Shown here piece after piece: positions 40,647 to 47,329 of a stretch of 48,107 nucleotides of DNA. The stretch is taken from NCBI GenBank assembly GCA_028713675.1, contig JAQTNV010000026.1, positions 1 to 48,107 of the forward strand, read 5' to 3'. Numbering within the stretch: position 1 is the stretch's first letter; each line of letters opens with the position of its first letter. The translations under genes and the position numbers were made by a program. The DNA is from a bacterium (GTDB lineage Bacteria > Desulfobacterota > JAPLJL01). The notes beneath the pieces were generated by a model that was given only the letters and a program-made list of their open reading frames with translations, was not told the DNA's origin and made no database searches.

Positions 40647-41767
40647 AGGTGATCGTTTTGGGCGGCGCCGGGGACATGGGCCGGCTGGTGGTGGCCGACC
40701 TGGCCCGGAGCGAAGGGGTGGAAGAGGTCGCCATCGCCGACCTCAACATCATCAGGGCCGACCGGATCAAGGACGAGATCGAAAATCCCCAGGCCCGGGT
40801 TTCGGTCCGCGGGATCGACGCCCGCGATCACGAAGGCCTGGTGGCCGCCATCTCCGGCTTCGACGTCGCGGTCTCCACCATCGGTCCCTTTTACGCCTTC
40901 GAGAAAATAGTGGCCCAGGCGGCCGTGGACGCCGGGGTCAGGTATGTTTCCATCTGCGATGATTTTGACGCCGCCCGGGATGTCTTTACGCTGGACGTTT
41001 ATGTCCGGGAGAAAAAGGGCCTGGTGCTGACCGGGATGGGCTGGACCCCGGGGCTTTCCAATATCCTCGCCCGCCTGGGGGCGGACCGCCTCAATAAAGT
41101 GAAAAAAATCCACATCGCCTGGTCCGGGGCGGTCAACGACTCCGAAGGGACCGCGGTGGTCAAGCACACCATGCACACCTTCTCCGGGAAAATCCCGACC
41201 TTTTCAGACGGGCAGCAGATGATGATCCCGGCGGGGAGCGGGTCGGAAATCCTGCAATTCCCCCACCCGATCGGGGCCTGCCTGGTCGCGCATGTCGGCC
41301 ATCCCGAGCCGGTCACCATTCCCCGATTCATCCACGGCTTGACGGAGGTGACCCTGAAGGGCGGCCTCACCCCCCGTTTTTACCAGAAACTCGCCATCCG
41401 GGCCGCCCGGCTGCACCTGTTTGATTCCGCGCGCCAGATCAACCTCGCCACCCGGTTCGTCCTGCCGATCCTGGGCCCGACCGGGAAAAAGGGGGCGGGC
41501 TGCGCCGGGCTCCGGGTCGACATTTACGGGGAGATGGACGGCAAGGAAAAGCATATTGTCTTCGGGGCGGCGGAAAAGATGGCCCGGCTCACCGGGATCC
41601 CCGCCTCGATCGGCGCCCAGATGGTCGGGCGCGGCGAGATCAAGAAGAACGTGATCGGCGTGGTCGCCCCCGAAGCGGTGATCGAGCCCCGCAAGTTCCT
41701 GAACGAGCTCGCCAGGCGCGGGATCCGGATTTATGAAGGCGAGGAGATGGAGAAAGTGATCAACTAG
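40643..41767 (+). CDS. Saccharopine dehydrogenase family NAD(P)-dependent oxidoreductase
   Basis: The 374-aa protein opens with the Rossmann motif KVIVLGGAGDMGRLVVADL, then VEEVAIADLNIIRA, FDVAVSTIGPF, VDAGVRYVSICDD and the family segment LTGMGWTPGLSNILARLG. A C-terminal domain similar to saccharopine or carboxynorspermidine dehydrogenases follows. The substrate cannot be told from the sequence. AAAGGAGG lies just before the ATG inside the rsmI 3' end, and the two genes overlap by 4 bases. A strong terminator lies 95 bp after the stop. Confidence 0.9.
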   Translation: MKVIVLGGAGDMGRLVVADLARSEGVEEVAIADLNIIRADRIKDEIENPQARVSVRGIDARDHEGLVAAISGFDVAVSTIGPFYAFEKIVAQAAVDAGVRYVSICDDFDAARDVFTLDVYVREKKGLVLTGMGWTPGLSNILARLGADRLNKVKKIHIAWSGAVNDSEGTAVVKHTMHTFSGKIPTFSDGQQMMIPAGSGSEILQFPHPIGACLVAHVGHPEPVTIPRFIHGLTEVTLKGGLTPRFYQKLAIRAARLHLFDSARQINLATRFVLPILGPTGKKGAGCAGLRVDIYGEMDGKEKHIVFGAAEKMARLTGIPASIGAQMVGRGEIKKNVIGVVAPEAVIEPRKFLNELARRGIRIYEGEEMEKVIN

Positions 41768-41861
41768 ATTGCCACATCCCGCCAGGGGCGGGACTACGGA
41801 GCAATCTAGTTGAGGTTATGGGTCATAGGTGATAGGTGTTGGGTAAAAGATTTTAATTTTT

Positions 41862-41890
41862 GGGAGCCGCTTAGCCGGCTCCCTTTTTTT
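41862..41890 (+). terminator. Rho-independent terminator of the rsmI operon
   Basis: GGGAGCCG and CGGCTCCC form an 8-bp stem around a 6-base loop, followed by seven Ts on the plus strand. There is no T-run on the opposite strand, so it probably acts only for the plus-strand operon although hgcB also ends here. Confidence 0.85.
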
Positions 41891-41899
41891 CACCAACAA

Positions 41900-42244
41900 T
41901 TAACAGCAGCTGCTGTTCCCTGAACAGCAGGGGGTATCGTTTTCCTCATCATCCCCCGCCCCGCACTCCGGCCCGCAGACGCAGGCTCCGTCCTTCCGGA
42001 AAAAAGAGGTCATCACCGCGTTGGCGCAGCCGACCCCGGCCTGGACACTGATCGCCTTCACCGGGCAGTTTTTCGCGCAGGCCCCGCATTCCATGCAGGC
42101 GTCCCGGTCGGTGATCCGGACCTTGCCGTTCTCCGGAACGAAGACCGCCTGGGGACAGACCTCGAGACAGGTCCCGCAGCCCGTGCATTTCTCCGGGAAA
42201 AATTCCAGGGTCGCCACGTTTTTCAGATAGCGAAGATTGTTCAT
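41900..42244 (-). CDS. hgcB: HgcB, 2x[4Fe-4S] ferredoxin of mercury methylation
   Basis: The 114-aa protein has two 4Fe-4S motifs, CTGCGTCLEVC (20-30) and CMECGACAKNC (50-60), the family-specific Cys73 in AGVGCANAV, and the C-terminal vicinal CC (113-114). HgcB is thought to reduce the HgcA corrinoid and hand over Hg(II). Extra cysteines in the tail (88, 90, 94, 106, 107) make it more Cys-rich than I would expect. GAGGGG precedes the ATG. It lies 176 bp downstream of hgcA, farther than usual because a composite repeat sits between them, so polarity or separate transcription is possible. Confidence 0.92.
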   Translation of the reverse strand: MNNLRYLKNVATLEFFPEKCTGCGTCLEVCPQAVFVPENGKVRITDRDACMECGACAKNCPVKAISVQAGVGCANAVMTSFFRKDGACVCGPECGAGDDEENDTPCCSGNSSCC

Positions 42245-42271
42245 GATTATTATCCCCTCTTACTTTTTATC

Positions 42272-42420
42272 GTCATTCCGGCAAAAGCCGGAATCCAGTA
42301 GGGGAGCCCCTGGTGGGCTCCCTTCCCGAGCGGCAGTTGCTTGCCCAAGCCGGGCAAAACCGGCCAGGGAATGCCGCCCCTACATTTTTAAAACCGCCCG
42401 ATAAATCGGGCAACTACAAA
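42272..42420. repeat. Hairpin element plus composite repeat between hgcA and hgcB
   Basis: It contains a gtcattccggcaaaagccgg hairpin (ending ccag at 42298), then a gggagcccctggtgggctcc hairpin, ccgggcaaaaccggcc and a cgcccgataaatcgggcaac palindrome (42389-42412). The last three blocks also occur at 12186-12305. Confidence 0.8.
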
Positions 42421-43569
42421 TCAATGAACAAACCGCGCCCCGATCCAGAGGGCCAGGCCGATAATCCCGCCCCCGATCTGGAGAGGCAACGCCCAGCGCA
42501 TCTCCTTTTTCACCCCCGACAAAGAGGTGTAAGTCGAAGCCCCCGTGAAATTCATCGCCATGTGCGAGACCAGGGCGGGGATGACGAACATCCAGGCCCA
42601 GAGCTCGAGCCGGCCCGGGAGCAAAACAAATTCCCTCCCCAGGAAAAGCCAGAAGACAAGATCCATCACCAATCCCAGGAAAAATCCCTTGAGGGAAAAA
42701 GCCCGTCCGGAAATCCAAGGGAGAAGAATCGGGAAGAGAACCGCCCCGCCGAGAACCGCCAGCAGGAAAGCCCAGGCGGCGAGAAAGCCCGAGTGCTGGA
42801 CCCCGGCCCAATAACCTATCCGGGAACCGAGTCCGCTCAGGAAGAAAAAGGCCAGGCCGAGAGGAACGGAGATCTTGAGCGCCGGGATCAGCTCAATCGG
42901 GATCAATACCGCCCGCTCCCGAAGAGTGAAGGTTTTTTTCCGCATCTCCGGGGTGGCTTTCATCCCCGCTTCGAGAAAAGCCGGGAGATCCGTCGCCCGG
43001 ATCGGGCCGTAACGGACTTTGAACCCGGAGGCCTTCTTTACCTCGTGGGCGGCCACCCCGGGCGCCCCGAGCTGGGGCAGGATCAACACCCGGTGGTTGA
43101 CCGCTTCGGCGAGCCGGCTCTGCGCGATCCGCTTGACCAATTCTTTCGTTCCGAACGTCCCCGCCCCCGCCGCGCACCAGACGTTGATCCCCCTGGTATT
43201 AAGGACCAGGATCCAGGCGTCCCAGCCCCGCATCGCCTCCCGGAGCCGGTCGAAGCTCATCTTGTAATTCGCCGTCACCAGGACGGGGGCGTCCGGGTCG
43301 GGGGAACCGAGGGCGTAAAGCCCCGGCGCCACCGTGTAGCTCATCCTCCCGATGCCCCACCGGCATTTCACCGACCCCCAGCGGTCCCGGGAGGAAAGCT
43401 CCCCCGTGACCCGCGGCACCGGGCCGGCCGGGGTGTTGACCGCGCCGGAGACGAAATGGGTTTCCGGGGTGCCCGGTCTCACCGGCCCTCCGCAGCAGCC
43501 GGCCGAGATCGAATCCGGCCGGGCGGAGCGGTCGCAGCACTCAACCGGTTTTTCTGAATTCTCTTTCAT
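42421..43569 (-). CDS. hgcA: HgcA, membrane corrinoid protein of mercury methylation
   Basis: The 382-aa protein has a soluble corrinoid-binding domain (about 35-200) and about five membrane helices (about 220-380). Family segments are SVKCRWGIGRMSYTVAPGLY, ILVLNTRGINVWCAAG, IAQSRLAEAVNHRVLILPQL, and in the membrane part MNFTGASTYTSLSGVKKEM. Cys132 of the cap helix, the expected cobalt ligand, is present. The motif reads NVWCAAGAGTF, with Ala136 where Lys is normal (NVWCAAGK); the codon is GCG. The N-terminus has two CC pairs. Start ATG with AGAGGAA upstream. Gene order arsR-hgcA-hgcB on one strand. It should transfer a methyl group from methylcobamide to Hg(II). Confidence 0.93.
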   Translation of the reverse strand: MKENSEKPVECCDRSARPDSISAGCCGGPVRPGTPETHFVSGAVNTPAGPVPRVTGELSSRDRWGSVKCRWGIGRMSYTVAPGLYALGSPDPDAPVLVTANYKMSFDRLREAMRGWDAWILVLNTRGINVWCAAGAGTFGTKELVKRIAQSRLAEAVNHRVLILPQLGAPGVAAHEVKKASGFKVRYGPIRATDLPAFLEAGMKATPEMRKKTFTLRERAVLIPIELIPALKISVPLGLAFFFLSGLGSRIGYWAGVQHSGFLAAWAFLLAVLGGAVLFPILLPWISGRAFSLKGFFLGLVMDLVFWLFLGREFVLLPGRLELWAWMFVIPALVSHMAMNFTGASTYTSLSGVKKEMRWALPLQIGGGIIGLALWIGARFVH

Positions 43570-43581
43570 TATTCCTCTGCC

Positions 43582-43608
43582 GTCATTCCCGCGGAGGCGG
43601 GAATCCAG
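43582..43608. repeat. gtcattccc hairpin element between arsR and hgcA
   Basis: GTCATTCCCGCGGAGGCGGG followed by AATCCAG; the stem CCCGC/GCGGG ends 13 bases before the hgcA ATG, so the hgcA Shine-Dalgarno sequence sits immediately beside it. Confidence 0.8.
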
Positions 43609-43642
43609 TTTGTTTTTTTGATATCCATGCGTCCTCCGGCCC

Positions 43643-44056
43643 TCAGGTCTTTCTCCTCCGGACTTTTCCTGTCGCAGGTTTCTTCCTCTCGGCCGGCTTG
43701 AGCTCCGCCGGGCAACAGGCTTCGAGCGCGCCCGCCAGCTCGCGGAGGATCCGCGCCAGCGTACCCGTCTGGATGTCGCACCACACTTCTTTCCCGCGCT
43801 TTTCGCACTTGATGATTCCGGCCTCGCGCAGGATGGCCAGGTGACGCGAGACTACCGACAGATCGACATCGCTGCCTTCCGCGATCTGGCTTACGGTGCA
43901 GGAACAGCGCTCTTCCGCGAGGCGCACCAGGAGCGAGACCCGCTTGGGGTCGGAGAGCGCCTTGAAGAGCCGGGGCGAGAGTAATTCTCCCAACCCGGGG
44001 CAGCAGGACGCTCCCTGGGCCGTCGGGCCTTTTTTATCCTTGTTCGTTTGCACCAT
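43643..44056 (-). CDS. ArsR-family metal-responsive repressor of the hgc locus
   Basis: The 137-aa protein has a winged helix-turn-helix of ArsR/SmtB type: SPRLFKALSDPKRVSLLVRL, RCSCTVSQIAE, SDVDLSVVSRHLAILREAGI and KCEKRGKEVWCDI. Potential thiol ligands are CC near position 19, CSC near 51 and CC near 111, plus a basic tail. It should repress its operon until As(III), Hg(II) or another thiophilic metal binds. The ATG at 44056 is chosen; an in-frame TTG at 44077 lies inside the promoter. It is 73 bp upstream of hgcA. ArsR regulators next to hgcAB are known from other methylators. Confidence 0.9.
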   Translation of the reverse strand: MVQTNKDKKGPTAQGASCCPGLGELLSPRLFKALSDPKRVSLLVRLAEERCSCTVSQIAEGSDVDLSVVSRHLAILREAGIIKCEKRGKEVWCDIQTGTLARILRELAGALEACCPAELKPAERKKPATGKVRRRKT

Positions 44057-44062
44057 GATGCA

Positions 44063-44090
44063 AGTATAAGCCAGCAACCTTGAATGTCAA
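44063..44090 (-). promoter_or_regulatory. Consensus sigma70 promoter of arsR-hgcA-hgcB
   Basis: On the minus strand, TTGACA (44090-44085) and TATACT (44068-44063) are 16 bases apart. Transcription would begin about 7 bases later, at or next to the ATG at 44056, so the arsR mRNA may be leaderless. Confidence 0.75.
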
Positions 44091-44091
44091 G
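44079..44091. promoter_or_regulatory. Probable ArsR operator
   Basis: CTTGA-CAT-TCAAG is a 13-bp perfect inverted repeat that overlaps the -35 hexamer. A repressor bound here would block RNA polymerase, which suits ArsR autoregulation. Confidence 0.55.
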
Positions 44092-44321
44092 TTTATAGGA
44101 AAAATGTTTTGTATTTTATGATCGAAGGGCTGCTTATAATCAGATTCTCATTCTCAAGTGGAGGGACCGCTTCTACTCCCCTCTTTATCAAAGAGGGGCC
44201 GGGGGAGATTTAAAAGTTATTCCTGATTATGAAAATCCCCCTCGATCCCCCTTTTAACAAAGGGGGAATGTTTTTTTGTCTTTAACCTAATACCCATCAC
44301 CTATGACCCATGACCCATGAC
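44092..44321. repeat. Intergenic repeats (ccccct...agggggaa and cccatgacc words)
   Basis: It contains the hairpins ctcccctctttatcaaagag (44176-44200) and aatccccctcgatccccc...aaagggggaa (44231-44269), and the word run acctatgacccatgaccc (44299-44316). No gene. Confidence 0.7.
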
Positions 44322-44666
44322 CTACGATTTGACCAGACTTTCGTTCTCGAGCCCGCAGTTGTCCGAGCAGTCCGGAACGAAGATCCAATAAAAGGTATAG
44401 AGGACCGGCCCGATGCCTCCCGCGAAGGTGAGGACGAGAAACCCGCCCCGGCAGAGCCAGCGGTCGAGGCCGAAGCGGCGCTCGGCCCCGGTGCAGACCC
44501 CGCCCAGGAAGTCGCCGTCCCCATTGCGGTCCAGAAGCACGAAATTCATTTTCCCGGTCCGGGGGTTGAATCCGGGCTGGTCATGGGGCCGCAAAAATAT
44601 TCCGAGAAAGGCGATCAACACGATAAAAGCCAGGGGGATCAGGAGCATCTTCAATAATTTTTTCAT
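44322..44666 (-). CDS. PspC-domain membrane protein with an EF-hand-like loop
   Basis: The 114-aa protein has an N-terminal membrane helix (about 4-25), a loop DRNGDGDFLGG (46-56) matching the DxNxDGD calcium-binding pattern, and then a PspC domain (about 54-99): GGVCTGAERRFGLDRWLCRG and VLYTFYWIFVPD. PspC proteins respond to envelope stress. Only one PspC domain is present, and no pspA/pspB is nearby. It follows lspA by 84 bp, beyond that operon's terminator. The acidic loop directly before a PspC domain is unusual to me. GGAGGG lies before the ATG. Confidence 0.8.
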   Translation of the reverse strand: MKKLLKMLLIPLAFIVLIAFLGIFLRPHDQPGFNPRTGKMNFVLLDRNGDGDFLGGVCTGAERRFGLDRWLCRGGFLVLTFAGGIGPVLYTFYWIFVPDCSDNCGLENESLVKS

Positions 44667-44731
44667 TGTGGCCCTCCGATTTTAATTGCCCCCGCGGATT
44701 GCGCCGCGGCTGATCAAGTTGCCGAAAAATT

Positions 44732-44754
44732 ATAACCCCACGCCGGGGGGTTAT
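44732..44754 (-). terminator. Terminator overlapping the lspA stop codon
   Basis: On the minus strand, ATAACCCC and GGGGTTAT form a perfect 8-bp stem followed by AATTTTTC. The stem includes the lspA stop codon at 44751-44753. It closes the alr-tolC-mlaC-lspA run. Confidence 0.8.
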
Positions 44755-45269
44755 TTGGGAGCGGAGGAGCCCAGGAAGATCCGGGGAGTAAATAGAAGTT
44801 TCGCCAGGAGCAGGATCCCGCCCACGGTGATGAAGCTGTCGGCCAGGTTGAAGGACGGCCAGTGGGTGGTTTTAACGTAGAGATCAAGAAAATCCACCAC
44901 CGACCCGGACCGGACCCGGTCGATGAGATTCCCCACCGCCCCTCCCAGGATCAGGGAAATGGAAAGCGTGATCGACCAGCTCTCGCGAATATTCCGGTAA
45001 AGGAGATAAACCACGAAACTCGTGGCCAGAATGGTCAGGACCAGAAAAAGGGTGGGGGCGAAGCCGTGCTGGCTGCCCGAAAGAAAGCCGAAGGCGGCCC
45101 CTTTGTTCCGGATAAAAACCAGGTTGAAAAAATGGGGGATGACCGGGATCTCCCCGTGGAAGGGGATCTTCAGGACCACCAGGTACTTGGTCAGCTGGTC
45201 CAGGCCCACGGCCAGGAGGGTGGTCAGCGCGGACGCGATATAAGCGTTTCGGACTTTCGGGCTGGTCAT
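44751..45269 (-). CDS. lspA: Lipoprotein signal peptidase (signal peptidase II)
   Basis: The 172-aa protein has four membrane helices and the conserved blocks LDQLTKYLVV, FIRNKGAAFGFLSG, LGGAVGNLIDRVRSGSVVDF with catalytic Asp126, and WPSFNLADSFITVG with catalytic Asp144. It cleaves prolipoproteins ahead of the lipidated cysteine in the inner membrane. The start overlaps the mlaC stop by 4 bases (ATGA). The stop lies inside a terminator stem. Length is normal. Confidence 0.96.
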   Translation of the reverse strand: MTSPKVRNAYIASALTTLLAVGLDQLTKYLVVLKIPFHGEIPVIPHFFNLVFIRNKGAAFGFLSGSQHGFAPTLFLVLTILATSFVVYLLYRNIRESWSITLSISLILGGAVGNLIDRVRSGSVVDFLDLYVKTTHWPSFNLADSFITVGGILLLAKLLFTPRIFLGSSAPK

Positions 45270-45955
45270 GGCTTGGCCGACTCCTTTTTCTCTTCATTGA
45301 TCCGCGACTGCATCTGCCGCAGGAGACCGGCGAATCTTTTTTCCCTGATGATTTTGTTGAACTGGGTGCGATAGTTTTCCGCCAGGCCGAGCTCGTCCAC
45401 GACCATGTCGTAAATCTTCCATTCCCCCTTGACCTTGTGGAGGGAATAAACCACCTCCACCTTCTCCCGGCCCTTGTAAAGCTGGGACCGGACGATGGCC
45501 TTGTTCCCCTGGATGGTCTCCACCGGGTAATCGACCCGGTCGGCCTTGAAGATATCCAGCTTTTTGGTCGAGGTGATCTCGATCAGCTCCTTGAAGAGCC
45601 GGGTGAATTTCTCCTGCTCGGCCGGGCCGATCCTCTTCAAGTACGTCCCCAGGGAGAGACGGGCCAATTCGGGAAAATCCATGATCTCATTGATCAGGAC
45701 CTTCAGGCGCGCCTTGACCTTGGTCTCCTCGACATTGCTGTCGGCCATGATCTCCTTGATCGTCTGGTCCCGTTCCCGGAGAATCGCCCGCGGACCCGAT
45801 TCGGCCGGGCCGGCCGCAGGTGGATTTGCGGGAGCGGTGACCGCGGCCGGGTTTTCCGGATAAACGGTCGCGGTCACGCCCTGTCCCCGAGAGGCGGGCG
45901 GAAAAGCCAGCAGCGCCAGCGTCAAAGCGAAAAGTATTCTTCCGATCCTATTCAT
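45266..45955 (-). CDS. mlaC: MlaC/Ttg2D-family periplasmic phospholipid-binding protein
   Basis: The 229-aa protein has a signal peptide (FALTLALLAFPPASRGQG), a Pro/Ala-rich linker and the MlaC domain: TIKEIMADSNVEETKVKARL, LARLSLGTYLKRIGPAEQEK, FTRLFKELIEITSTKKLDIF, VRSQLYKGREKVEVVYSLHK and WKIYDMVVDELGLAENYRTQ. MlaC shuttles phospholipids between the outer membrane and the MlaFEDB transporter, none of which is in the window. It overlaps the TolC-like gene by 8 bases upstream and lspA by 4 downstream, so it is clearly part of this operon. Confidence 0.92.
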   Translation of the reverse strand: MNRIGRILFALTLALLAFPPASRGQGVTATVYPENPAAVTAPANPPAAGPAESGPRAILRERDQTIKEIMADSNVEETKVKARLKVLINEIMDFPELARLSLGTYLKRIGPAEQEKFTRLFKELIEITSTKKLDIFKADRVDYPVETIQGNKAIVRSQLYKGREKVEVVYSLHKVKGEWKIYDMVVDELGLAENYRTQFNKIIREKRFAGLLRQMQSRINEEKKESAKP

Positions 45956-47318
45956 TCTTGCTCCAGGGTTTCTCTCCCGCCGAGATCTTGAGATCGTTCA
46001 GGCACTTCTGATAATCGAAGATCGCCTCCAGCGACTGCCACTTGACCGCCAGGTAGGCCCCGAAGGAATCGATGACTTCCTTGACATCCCCCACCCCCAG
46101 AAAATAATTCTCCCGGGCCGCGAACATCCAGGCCCGGCCCGCCTTCAGACCCTCCTCGGTCTTCTGCATCCGGGCAACCGCCTCCTGCACGCTCCGGTAA
46201 TTCTTTTCCACCTCGATCTTGATTCCCGTCTTCAGGGCGGCCTGCCCGTAGACCAGCTCGCGGTATTCGGCCCGGGACCGGTTCAGGCTCTGCTTGGTCA
46301 GATGGAATCCGAATTTCTGCTCCAGGCCCAGGACCACCCCGCCGTAGAGATAATTGAACTCGTCATCCACGAACGGGTTGTCTTGCGGGGTGCGGCCGGG
46401 AGCGTAGCCGTAGCGGAAAGTGCCGGCCAGGAAGATCTGGGGATAATACTTGCTTTCAGCCACCCCCATCATCGCCTTCTTGGCCAGGGCGGCGGCTTCC
46501 AGGGCCTTGAGTTCCGGGCGATCGGCCTCCGCCGCGTCCAGATATTTCTGCAGATCCGGGAGGGAGGAAATGTCCTGGGAAAGGGGAGCGATCGGAATTT
46601 CCGATTCCGCCGGGCTCACCCCGCAGAGCTCGAAAAACACTTCTCGGGACTGTTCGAGGCCTTTCTTGGAGGTCAGGGTTTCCTTTTCCAGGAGCGCGGT
46701 GAAAACCTTAAGCCGGAGACGGTCGGTCTGGGTCACATGCCCGGAGCCCGAGGTCAGCCATTCCTGGATTTTCTGGTCGATCTTGTCCAGCTCCCCTCTT
46801 AAATCGTTCTGCAGGTCATTGACCTCATGGGCCAGCTGATAAGCAAGGTAAAGATCGATCAAATTATTGCTGAGATCGGCCCGGGCCAGTTCGACCTTGT
46901 TTTCCTCGGCCTTGACCCCCTGCCCGGCCGCCTTGATCGCCGAGGAAATCGCCCCGAAGGTATAAAGGGGCTGCAGCGCGTCCAGTTCGGCCTGGAAAAA
47001 GGGACCGATGGTTTTGAAGCTCAATTCATCGGCGGTAATCTTGTCCTGGGGCGCAAGGACATCCCCCTTCGCGTCGGTGACGGGACCGGTCAAAAGCCGG
47101 AGCTTGAGCTCCGGCAGGAAGCGGCTGTTCCTGGCTTCCTGCAGATAGGTTTTGACCGCCGCCAGTTTTTCCTGCTCCTTCAGCACCAGGGGATTTTCCC
47201 GGGCCGCCTTCTGCAGACAGTAATCCAGCGTGACCTGGCCGGCCTGGACCCCCGTCGCCGCGAAGCCCAGCCACCCCAGGAAAACCAGGCCGATGATTTT
47301 CTTTCGGCTTTTTTTCAC
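45948..47318 (-). CDS. TolC-family outer-membrane efflux protein
   Basis: The 456-aa protein starts with a signal peptide (VKKSRKKIIGLVFLGWLGF ... GVQAG). Two related coiled-coil/strand repeats of the OEP family follow: TLDYCLQKAARENPLVLKEQ, NLIDLYLAYQLAHEVNDLQ, and in the second half AAALAKKAMMGVAESKYYPQ and VEKNYRSVQEAVARMQKTEE. Such porins form periplasm-spanning channels. The GTG at 47318 is chosen because the signal peptide begins there; its Shine-Dalgarno sequence is poor. The frame stays open upstream only as an out-of-frame shadow of alr. It is 11 bp after alr and overlaps mlaC by 8 bases. Pairing with MlaC suggests a lipid-trafficking role. Confidence 0.9.
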   Translation of the reverse strand: MKKSRKKIIGLVFLGWLGFAATGVQAGQVTLDYCLQKAARENPLVLKEQEKLAAVKTYLQEARNSRFLPELKLRLLTGPVTDAKGDVLAPQDKITADELSFKTIGPFFQAELDALQPLYTFGAISSAIKAAGQGVKAEENKVELARADLSNNLIDLYLAYQLAHEVNDLQNDLRGELDKIDQKIQEWLTSGSGHVTQTDRLRLKVFTALLEKETLTSKKGLEQSREVFFELCGVSPAESEIPIAPLSQDISSLPDLQKYLDAAEADRPELKALEAAALAKKAMMGVAESKYYPQIFLAGTFRYGYAPGRTPQDNPFVDDEFNYLYGGVVLGLEQKFGFHLTKQSLNRSRAEYRELVYGQAALKTGIKIEVEKNYRSVQEAVARMQKTEEGLKAGRAWMFAARENYFLGVGDVKEVIDSFGAYLAVKWQSLEAIFDYQKCLNDLKISAGEKPWSKNE

Positions 47319-47329
47319 TTCCTGACTGA

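Noticed and set aside
42313..43557. 414-codon plus-strand ORF opposite hgcA
   Set aside because: Begins in a repeat, translation is Pro/Arg-rich low complexity; HgcA motifs are unambiguous on the minus strand.
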